Assembly (NCBI GenBank): GCA_017853235.1
Contig: JAFMJX010000078.1
Location: forward strand, 1-8,224
DNA from: Chitinophagaceae bacterium
GTDB taxonomy: Bacteria > Bacteroidota > Bacteroidia > Chitinophagales > Chitinophagaceae
Direction of reading: 5' to 3'
DNA length: 8,224 nt
Shown piece by piece: positions 1-5,948 of the stretch. The notes beneath the pieces were generated by a model. It was given only the letters and a program-made list of their open reading frames with translations, had not been told where the DNA came from and did no database searches. Numbering within the stretch: position 1 is the first letter of the stretch; every line of letters begins with the position of its first letter. A program made the position numbers and the translations under genes.

Positions 1-542
1 GTTTGCATACGATACAAAAAGGGGGACTTATTTTATATCCCACAGATACTGTGTGGGGTATTGGATGTGATGCTACCAATGCGACTGCTATAGCACGCAT
101 TTTTAATTTGAAAAAAAGAGAGGATAGTAAAGCAATGATTGTCTTAATTGCAGAAGAACAAGATTTATTAAATTATGTAGAAGATGCATCTGTGCAAGTG
201 TTTGATTATATAAAGGGTATCCATAAACCAACCACTGTGATTTATTCAAAAGCTAAAAATTTACCCAAAAATTTATTGGCTGCAGATGGTTCCGTTGCCA
301 TAAGAATATGTAAAGATCCATTTTGTAAAAAATTAATACAACTTTTTGGAAAACCTATTGTGAGCACTTCTGCTAATATTTCGGGATATCCTACGCCTTT
401 ATGTTTTGGTGATATTTCCATAGACATAAAGGAAGGAGTAGATTATGTAGTGAAGCATCGTCAAGAAGAAACCAATTTACAGCCTCCTTCTTCTATTATT
501 AAATGGGATGCTGAGGGAAATTTAATTATCATACGTCCTTAA
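1..542 (+). CDS. YrdC/Sua5-family threonylcarbamoyl-AMP synthase, 5' end missing
   Basis: YrdC-fold proteins of this type make threonylcarbamoyl-AMP from threonine, bicarbonate and ATP, the first step of t6A37 formation in ANN-decoding tRNAs. Numbering codons from base 3, visible motifs are GGLILYPTDTVWGIG (7-21), the basic KKRxDSKAM stretch (37-45), and the ligand-pocket signature STSANISG (121-128), ending in PPSSII and a hydrophobic strand. The protein stops after the YrdC domain, so it is the short TsaC-like form without the extra Sua5 domain. The reading frame is open to the window edge. A TTG at base 3 could be read as a start, but it falls inside the N-terminal helix of the family, so about ten residues probably lie upstream. 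The next gene follows after 9 bases. The YciO paralogue family is an alternative, but the KRxDSKAM and STSANISG context favours the synthase. Confidence 0.9.
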   Translation, partial: LHTIQKGGLILYPTDTVWGIGCDATNATAIARIFNLKKREDSKAMIVLIAEEQDLLNYVEDASVQVFDYIKGIHKPTTVIYSKAKNLPKNLLAADGSVAIRICKDPFCKKLIQLFGKPIVSTSANISGYPTPLCFGDISIDIKEGVDYVVKHRQEETNLQPPSSIIKWDAEGNLIIIRP

Positions 543-551
543 CATTTTGAC

Positions 552-1556
552 ATGCAAAAATGGTTGGTGATTCAAACTGCTTTTATTGGAGATGTGGTAC
601 TTGCTACTTCACTTGTGGAATCTTTACATCAACAATATCCCCATGATGTGATGGACGTTTTAGTGCGAAAGGGAAACGAAGGATTATTGGATCAACATCC
701 TTTTGTTAAAAATGTATTAGTGTGGGATAAGAAAAAAAATAAATATCAAAACTGGTGGAGTTTATTAAAAACCATTCGTGCACAAGAGTATGATGGGGTC
801 ATAAATGTGCAAAGATATGCTGCCACAGGATTGTGGACTGCGATGTCTAAAGCAAAAATGAAAATTGGCTTTGATAAAAATCCTTTTTCTTTTTTGTTTA
901 CACATGTAATAAAGCATGAATTTTTAGGAGACCAACAACATGAAATCAATCGAAATCATGCCTTGTTAGAAGCTATTACTCCAATGAATTTATCCAAACC
1001 AAAATTATACCCTTCGGTTTTAGATCGTCAAAACATTGCATCCTTTCAACAAGTACCTTATATCTGCATTGCGCCTGCGTCTGTTTGGTTTACGAAACAA
1101 TATCCATTACAAAAATGGGCCGACCTTATTGAAGCATTGCCATTTGAAGGACCCATTTATATTATTGGTGGGCCAGGGGATAAAATAATTGGAGATCAAA
1201 TCATTCAAAAAACAAGTCAAAAACAAGTTTTGAATTTGTGCGGAAAATTTTCTTTTTTAGCATCTGCAGCTTTACAGGAAGGGGCACTATTAAACTATGT
1301 CAATGATTCTGCACCTATGCATTTTGCTTCTGCGATGAATGCCCCAGTGGTTGCAGTATATGCATCCACGATACCCGGTTTTGGATATGGTCCTTTATCA
1401 GACAACTCTTTTATAGTGGAAACTTTAACTACATTACCATGTCGTCCCTGTGGTTTACATGGCAAAAAACAATGTCCTTTGAATCATTTTGATTGTGCAC
1501 AATCCATTCAAACACAGCAATTAGTATCTCCTTTGTTGCAAATGACACAACATTAG
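552..1556 (+). CDS. Glycosyltransferase family 9 (ADP-heptose:LPS heptosyltransferase-like)
   Basis: Family 9 enzymes transfer a sugar, classically ADP-heptose, onto the lipopolysaccharide core at the cytoplasmic face of the inner membrane. The N-terminal Rossmann half opens with FIGDVVLATS (11-20); D14 lies where the catalytic aspartate of WaaC-type enzymes is found. The C-terminal half has IAPASVWFTKQYP (173-185), a short IIGGPGD loop (204-210), and the donor-site segment NDSAPMHFASA (251-261) followed by APVVAVYAST. A cysteine cluster, C297-x2-C300-x7-C308-x6-C315, follows. At 334 residues the protein is full length and has no signal peptide or membrane span. The ATG at 552 is chosen because the first strand begins at once and only 9 bases separate it from the previous stop; no Shine-Dalgarno sequence is visible. 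The exact sugar donor and acceptor cannot be read from sequence, so I give no rfa/waa symbol. Confidence 0.92.
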   Translation: MQKWLVIQTAFIGDVVLATSLVESLHQQYPHDVMDVLVRKGNEGLLDQHPFVKNVLVWDKKKNKYQNWWSLLKTIRAQEYDGVINVQRYAATGLWTAMSKAKMKIGFDKNPFSFLFTHVIKHEFLGDQQHEINRNHALLEAITPMNLSKPKLYPSVLDRQNIASFQQVPYICIAPASVWFTKQYPLQKWADLIEALPFEGPIYIIGGPGDKIIGDQIIQKTSQKQVLNLCGKFSFLASAALQEGALLNYVNDSAPMHFASAMNAPVVAVYASTIPGFGYGPLSDNSFIVETLTTLPCRPCGLHGKKQCPLNHFDCAQSIQTQQLVSPLLQMTQH

Positions 1557-1564
1557 TACTTTTG
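1532..1564 (+). promoter_or_regulatory. Putative Bacteroidota-type promoter for cca
   Basis: TACTTTTG at 1557-1564 matches the TAnnTTTG -7 element known for the primary sigma factor of Bacteroidota. Upstream, TTTG at 1532-1535 is 21 bases away and a second TTG (1536-1538) is 18 bases away; both fit the TTG-N17-23-TAnnTTTG arrangement described for this phylum. The -33 part lies inside the end of the glycosyltransferase gene, and the -7 part begins directly after its stop codon. The ATG of cca begins only 5 bases after the element, so the transcript may be leaderless. This is a motif match, not evidence of activity. Confidence 0.5.
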
Positions 1565-1569
1565 CAAAC

Positions 1570-2991
1570 ATGTCATTTGAATTCACCCATACCGAATTAG
1601 CCCTTTTTAAGGTGGTTGCTCAAGCTGCAAAAAAATTAAATACTCCTGCTTTTGCAGTAGGGGGCTTTGTGCGTGACAAAATTTTGAATCGTCCTACCAA
1701 GGATATTGATATAGTTTGTGTAGGGGATGGGTTACTTTTAGCACAAGAAGTGGCAAAATGTTTTCAGCCTCATCCACCAGTTTCATTATTTAAAACTTTT
1801 GGGACTGCGCAAATTAAATTCCCCGAAGTAGAAGTTGAATTTGTAGGTGCTAGAAAAGAAAGTTATGCGCGTGAAAGTAGAAAACCAACTGTGGTTCCAG
1901 GAACCATCGAAGATGATCAAAATAGACGAGATTTTACTGTCAATGCTTTAGCTATTGACATTAGTGAAGAAAATTTTGGAGCATTGGTGGATCCTTTTAA
2001 TGGTCTTGATGATATTCATCAAAAAATTTTAAAAACACCTTTAGCGCCAGAACAAACTTTTAGTGACGATCCACTACGTATGATGCGTGCTATTCGATTT
2101 GCAACTCAGCTTAATTTTACGATAACTCCAGAAACTTTTAAAGGAATTCAGCAAATGGCGGATCGTATTAGTATTGTTTCCCAAGAGCGTATCACTGATG
2201 AGTTGCAAAAAATCATGATGACTACAACTCCAAGTAAAGGGTGGTATTTATTAAAAGAGTCTGGATTATTAGCCCATATTTTCCCAGTCTTATTGCAGTT
2301 AGAAGGCGCTGAAACATTGGATGGCATTGGACATAAGGATAATTTTTCACATACTTTACAAGTGTTAGATAATGTAGCTGCCAATTCAGAAGATGTTTGG
2401 TTAAGATGGGCAGCTTTATTACACGATATAGCAAAGCCACGTACCAAAAAATTTGAACCTGGATTTGGTTGGACTTTTCATGGGCATGAAGTAGTGGGTG
2501 CAAGAATGGTTCCTAAAATTTTCACTCAACTTAAATTGCCATTGAATGAAAAGATGAAAATGGTTCAAAAATTAGTTGCGCTTCATTTAAGACCCATTTC
2601 TGTAACTAAGGATAATATCACCGATAGTGCAATAAGGCGATTGTTATTTGATGCTGGAGAAGACATTGATCATTTAATGTTGTTGTGTGCGGCAGATATC
2701 ACCAGTAAAAATAAAAATAAAGTAAGAAGATATTTACAGGATTTTGAAATGGTAAAACTGCGACTGCAAGAAGTGGAAGAAAAAGATAAAATAAGAAATT
2801 GGCAACCTCCCATCACAGGAGAGTATATTATGCAAATTTTTGGTTTATCACCCTCCAAAGAAGTGGGGATTATTAAAGATGCCATTAGGGAGGCCATTTT
2901 AGATGGTATTATTCCTAATGAATATGAGTCGGCACATGCATTTATGATTCAAGAAGCAGCCAAAATTGGATTAAGGCCCACTGCCAATTAA
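1570..2991 (+). CDS. cca: CCA-adding tRNA nucleotidyltransferase with HD domain
   Basis: This class II nucleotidyltransferase adds or repairs the 3'-terminal CCA of tRNAs without a nucleic-acid template. The head domain shows motif A, GGFVRDKILN (31-40) with catalytic D45 and D47; motif B, RRDFTVNALAID (119-130); the nucleotide-selecting motif D as DDPLR (166-170), with D where many family members have E; and motif E, ERITDEL (206-212). A C-terminal HD phosphohydrolase domain follows: H261, the LLHDIAKP core with H285 and D286, then H304/H306 and H339 as likely metal ligands. In related enzymes this domain has phosphatase or cyclic phosphodiesterase activity on tRNA ends. All core motifs are intact at 473 residues. 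A poly(A) polymerase is an alternative for this superfamily, but the short basic tail typical of PcnB is absent. It starts 13 bases after the glycosyltransferase, apparently with its own promoter. Confidence 0.94.
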   Translation: MSFEFTHTELALFKVVAQAAKKLNTPAFAVGGFVRDKILNRPTKDIDIVCVGDGLLLAQEVAKCFQPHPPVSLFKTFGTAQIKFPEVEVEFVGARKESYARESRKPTVVPGTIEDDQNRRDFTVNALAIDISEENFGALVDPFNGLDDIHQKILKTPLAPEQTFSDDPLRMMRAIRFATQLNFTITPETFKGIQQMADRISIVSQERITDELQKIMMTTTPSKGWYLLKESGLLAHIFPVLLQLEGAETLDGIGHKDNFSHTLQVLDNVAANSEDVWLRWAALLHDIAKPRTKKFEPGFGWTFHGHEVVGARMVPKIFTQLKLPLNEKMKMVQKLVALHLRPISVTKDNITDSAIRRLLFDAGEDIDHLMLLCAADITSKNKNKVRRYLQDFEMVKLRLQEVEEKDKIRNWQPPITGEYIMQIFGLSPSKEVGIIKDAIREAILDGIIPNEYESAHAFMIQEAAKIGLRPTAN

Positions 2992-3005
2992 TTAGTATTT
3001 TAGCA
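2991..3005 (+). promoter_or_regulatory. Weak promoter-like motif before the PRiA4_ORF3-like gene
   Basis: The 15 bases here match the 15 at 1552-1566 in front of cca at 13 positions (shared pattern ATTAGTAyTTTwGCA). They contain TATTTTAG (2996-3003), one mismatch from TAnnTTTG. No TTG lies at a suitable distance upstream; the nearest is 27 bases away. It could be a weak promoter 19 bases before the next ATG, or chance in AT-rich DNA. Confidence 0.25.
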
Positions 3006-3022
3006 ATTCAAAAAATAACAAC

Positions 3023-3625
3023 ATGGCTATATTAAAATTCAGAGTGTATTGGGAGGAAGATGATGCCATATACAGGGATGTCATGGTGAAGCACACCCAG
3101 CATTTTACTGAATTGTATCAAGTGATTTTAAAATCATTTGAATTTGATCAAAAACATCAAGGGACATTTTATAGAAGTAATGATATTTGGAAAAGAGGTC
3201 GTGAAATTTCATTTGAAGTGTATGATAAAACATATCAAGCGCCGCCATTATTAATGCATGAAACAGTCATAGGCTCAGAAATATTAGATACCAATCAACA
3301 TTTTATTTTAGAGTATGATTTTTTAAAATCTTGGACATTTTTAATTGAACTTATTCAAGTTGTTAAAAATGCAGATGCCGATATGACACTTGAATATCCA
3401 TTGGTATCAAGGATAGAAGGGGTAGGTCCTATGCAATATGGAACAAAAGGGTTATTAGGGAAAACCTTTGCTGACATTGAGGAAAAATATGATTTATCGG
3501 AAGCGGCAGATGGATTTGGAGAGGAGGGGGAAGATAAAGAGCAGGATGAAGATACAGACGATAGTTCCCATGAAGAGGATAGTCAGGAAGAAGGCAGTGC
3601 GTTTTTTGAAGGGGAAGCTTATTAG
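3023..3625 (+). CDS. PRiA4_ORF3-like domain protein with acidic C-terminal tail
   Basis: The protein resembles the PRiA4_ORF3 family (plasmid pRiA4b ORF-3-like), whose molecular function is not established. Roughly residues 1-130 form the folded part: it opens with a strand (AILKFRVYWEEDD), has a helix near 27-40, and includes the FYRSNDIWKRGREISFE segment (49-65), in keeping with the mixed alpha/beta fold expected of the family. From about 161 to 200 it becomes an acidic tail with 18 Asp/Glu in 40 residues and almost no basic residues, likely disordered. There is no signal peptide, membrane span or obvious catalytic motif. The ATG follows an A-rich leader without a Shine-Dalgarno sequence. 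It lies 31 bases after cca and only 3 bases before miaA, so it is probably co-transcribed and perhaps translationally coupled with miaA. Despite the plasmid-derived family name, nothing around it looks mobile. Existence of the gene is secure; its role is unknown. Confidence 0.85.
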   Translation: MAILKFRVYWEEDDAIYRDVMVKHTQHFTELYQVILKSFEFDQKHQGTFYRSNDIWKRGREISFEVYDKTYQAPPLLMHETVIGSEILDTNQHFILEYDFLKSWTFLIELIQVVKNADADMTLEYPLVSRIEGVGPMQYGTKGLLGKTFADIEEKYDLSEAADGFGEEGEDKEQDEDTDDSSHEEDSQEEGSAFFEGEAY

Positions 3626-3628
3626 TAC

Positions 3629-4519
3629 ATGATACCTAAAAAAGTGTATATTATTGTTGGGCCTACAGCAGTGGGAAAAACTACATTTGCTATTTCATTG
3701 GCTCAACATTTAAATGCCGAAATTATTTCGGCAGATGCACGTCAATGTTATCAAGAATTAAATATTGGAGTGGCTCGTCCTACGAAACATGAATTAAGTT
3801 TAGTGCCACATCATTTTATTGCAAGTCATAGTATTCATGAAATGGTGAACGCTGCGGTATTTGAATCCTATGCACTTGCAAAAGTGAATGAATTATTTAA
3901 AAAATACGATTCAGTAGTGATGGTAGGTGGAACAGGTTTATATATAAAGGCATTTTGTGAGGGGCTTGATGCGATACCAACTATTGACGCAAGTGTTAGA
4001 GAAAGTATTCAAAAAAAATATTCCTTACTAGGTTTGGAATGGTTACAAAAAGAGTTGGCACAAAAGGATCCACTTTTTTGGGAACAATGCGAACAGCAAA
4101 ACCCACAACGTTTGATGCGTGCTTTGGAAGTGCTTAGTGCAACAGGCAATTCGATACTCACTTTTCAACAACAAAATAAAAAAAATCGTCCTTTTGACAT
4201 GGTTAAGATTGGATTACAAATGCCTCGTGATTTATTATACGAGCGAATCAATCAAAGGGTGGAAAAAATGGTATCAGATGGATTAGAGGATGAAATGAAA
4301 AATTTATTCCCTTATAAAGATTTAAATGCATTACAAACAGTGGGGTATCATGAATGGCTTCCTTATTTTGAAAAAAAATCATCCATTAATGAAGTTGTAA
4401 AAAATATTCAGCAAAACACCAGGCATTATGCAAAAAGGCAAATGACTTGGTTTCAAAAAGTGGATCAAATTCAATGGTATGAGGCTTTGACTGTGTCCAC
4501 CACTCAAATAAATTTTTAA
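3629..4519 (+). CDS. miaA: tRNA dimethylallyltransferase MiaA
   Basis: MiaA transfers a dimethylallyl group to N6 of A37 in tRNAs that read codons beginning with U, giving i6A37, which MiaB may then methylthiolate. The P-loop GPTAVGKT is at 11-18. SADARQCY (34-41) holds the position of the catalytic aspartate (D36) and the pyrophosphate-contacting region; many homologues read SADSRQ here, so A37 is a mild variant. GGTGLY (100-105) supplies the conserved threonine, LQTVGYHEW (245-253) the usual GY element, and THRHYAKRQxxWF-like residues 263-275 the C-terminal signature. At 296 residues it is full length. The ATG at 3629 is supported by the P-loop beginning 10 residues in, as usual. It starts 3 bases after the upstream stop, a spacing that suggests coupling; a weak purine run (GGGGAAG) lies about a dozen bases upstream. 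Confidence 0.97.
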   Translation: MIPKKVYIIVGPTAVGKTTFAISLAQHLNAEIISADARQCYQELNIGVARPTKHELSLVPHHFIASHSIHEMVNAAVFESYALAKVNELFKKYDSVVMVGGTGLYIKAFCEGLDAIPTIDASVRESIQKKYSLLGLEWLQKELAQKDPLFWEQCEQQNPQRLMRALEVLSATGNSILTFQQQNKKNRPFDMVKIGLQMPRDLLYERINQRVEKMVSDGLEDEMKNLFPYKDLNALQTVGYHEWLPYFEKKSSINEVVKNIQQNTRHYAKRQMTWFQKVDQIQWYEALTVSTTQINF

Positions 4520-4598
4520 CCTATCAAACAAAAAATACAGCTAAAATGGTAAGTAAAGCTTTATTTTATCATCTTCTTTAAAAATTAAATTTTAACAT
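4520..4598 (+). other. Non-coding gap before the protease pair
   Basis: These 79 bases are the longest gap within the rightward gene block. They are very AT-rich and hold no GC-rich hairpin followed by a T-run, so I see no intrinsic terminator for the tRNA-gene block. TAAATTTT (4586-4593) differs by one base from TAnnTTTG and could be the -7 element of a promoter for the peptidase genes, but no good -33 partner is visible. An 11-codon ATG frame (4546-4581) has no feature suggesting translation. Confidence 0.4.
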
Positions 4599-5930
4599 AT
4601 GCAAAAAAAAATGCTTGTCGCATTTGGGTTTTTGTTTTCAATGAATGGTTTAATGGCGCAAAGCCATACCATAAAGTATGAAAAATATACATTACCTAAT
4701 GGGCTAAAAGTGATTTTACATGAGGATCATAGTGCTCCAGTCGTAGCCGTGACTGCCTTATATCATGTTGGTTCAAAAAATGAAGACACCGCACGTACAG
4801 GGTTTGCTCATTTTTTTGAACATTTATTATTTGAAGGTTCTGACAATATTAAACGAGGAGAATTTGATAAGTATGTGACTAATGCTGGAGGGGCATTAAA
4901 TGCAAATACTTCACAAGACCGTACTTTTTATTATGAGTTACTTCCTTCTAATCAAGTGGAATTAGGGTTATGGTTGGAAAGTGAACGTATGATGCATGCT
5001 AAAATTGAACAAATTGGTGTGAATACTCAGCGTGAAGTGGTAAAGGAAGAAAAAAGAGAACGTATGGATAATCGTCCTTATGGTTCTTTTTTAACTGAAA
5101 TGTTAAAGCGAGCGTTTAAAATACATCCTTATCGTTGGGCGCCAATTGGAAGTATGGATCATTTGAATGCAGCCAAATTAGATGAGTTTATCCAATTTTA
5201 TAAAACATTTTATGTTCCCAATAATTGTGTATTGTCCATTGCTGGTGATTTTCAAGTGGCAGAGTTAAAACAAAAAATCGAAGCTTATTTTGGCCCTATT
5301 GCTAAAGGGACTAGGCCTATTCCTCGACCAACTATTCAAGAGCCAGCATTAGGGGGCGAAGTACGTGATATTATTTATGACAACATTCAATTGGCTGGAG
5401 TTTTTCAAGCCTATCGTGCGCCTAAACAGGGAGGAGACGAGTATTACGCCTTCAATGTTTTATCCACTATTTTAAGCGGGGGAGAATCATCCAGAATGAC
5501 TAAAACTATTGTTGATAAAAAACAACAGGCAGCTTTTGCAGGATCTCAGCCTTTCTTTAATGAAGATGCAGGTTTGTTTATCACATTAGCCTTGGCAAAC
5601 ATGGGAGTTGCTCCAGCAACTTTAGAACAAAGTATTGATAGTGTTGTAAATGATCTTAAAATCAATTTAGTAGGGGAACGTGAATTTCAAAAAGTAAAAA
5701 ATCAAATCACAACCGATTTAGTCGCCAGCAATGGAACGATGGCAGGGATTGCAGAAAGCTTGGCAAATTATGAAGTGTATTTTGGAGATGCTAATTTAAT
5801 TAATACCGAACTTGAAAAATACAATAAAGTAACTAGAGAAGAAGTATTAAAAGTAGCACAAAAATATTTGAATAAAGACAATCGTGTGGTATTGTATTAT
5901 TTACCTAAAGAAAAAACAACCACGAAATAA
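4599..5930 (+). CDS. Exported M16-family zinc metallopeptidase (catalytic subunit)
   Basis: M16 (pitrilysin/insulinase) peptidases cleave peptides inside a clam-shaped chamber made of two homologous halves. A signal peptide is visible: basic QKK, a hydrophobic stretch, and probable cleavage after A20 (GLMA|QS), so the enzyme should act in the periplasm. The mature protein opens with the family start YTLPNGLKVILHED (30-43). The inverted zinc motif HFFEH is at 71-75 (ligands H71 and H75, catalytic E74), in the context GFAHFFEHLLFEGS. The distal ligand is probably E151 (E150 next to it), 76 residues after H75, which fits the family. The second half (about 190-443) lacks a clear R/Y pair: R299 is present in GGESSRM but the expected tyrosine region reads AAFAGS. 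At 443 residues it has one N-domain and one C-domain, the M16B size. It lies 18 bases before a partner that has the complementary motif. Confidence 0.93.
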   Translation: MQKKMLVAFGFLFSMNGLMAQSHTIKYEKYTLPNGLKVILHEDHSAPVVAVTALYHVGSKNEDTARTGFAHFFEHLLFEGSDNIKRGEFDKYVTNAGGALNANTSQDRTFYYELLPSNQVELGLWLESERMMHAKIEQIGVNTQREVVKEEKRERMDNRPYGSFLTEMLKRAFKIHPYRWAPIGSMDHLNAAKLDEFIQFYKTFYVPNNCVLSIAGDFQVAELKQKIEAYFGPIAKGTRPIPRPTIQEPALGGEVRDIIYDNIQLAGVFQAYRAPKQGGDEYYAFNVLSTILSGGESSRMTKTIVDKKQQAAFAGSQPFFNEDAGLFITLALANMGVAPATLEQSIDSVVNDLKINLVGEREFQKVKNQITTDLVASNGTMAGIAESLANYEVYFGDANLINTELEKYNKVTREEVLKVAQKYLNKDNRVVLYYLPKEKTTTK

Positions 5931-5948
5931 TTATTTAAAATAAATAGT

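Noticed and set aside
3..5. TTG as the start codon of the first gene
   Set aside because: The codon falls in the middle of the N-terminal helix of the YrdC family, the frame is open to the window edge, and homologues have about ten more residues; the gene is simply cut by the window.
2148..2503. Open frames on the minus strand inside cca
   Set aside because: Two overlapping minus-strand frames lie wholly within a gene with intact catalytic motifs; their translations show no recognisable domain and look like antisense shadows.
3023..3625. Mobile-element passenger gene, as the PRiA4_ORF3 family name might suggest
   Set aside because: There are no terminal inverted repeats, target-site duplications, transposase or composition shift, and the gene sits tightly between housekeeping genes.
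4546..4581. 11-codon ATG frame before the protease pair, as a possible leader peptide
   Set aside because: It has no ribosome-binding signal, no run of regulatory codons and no alternative hairpins of the attenuation type.
4582..4595. AT-only inverted repeat (TTAAAA...TTTTAA region) as a terminator for miaA
   Set aside because: The stem has no GC pairs and would be unstable; such repeats are expected by chance in AT-rich DNA.
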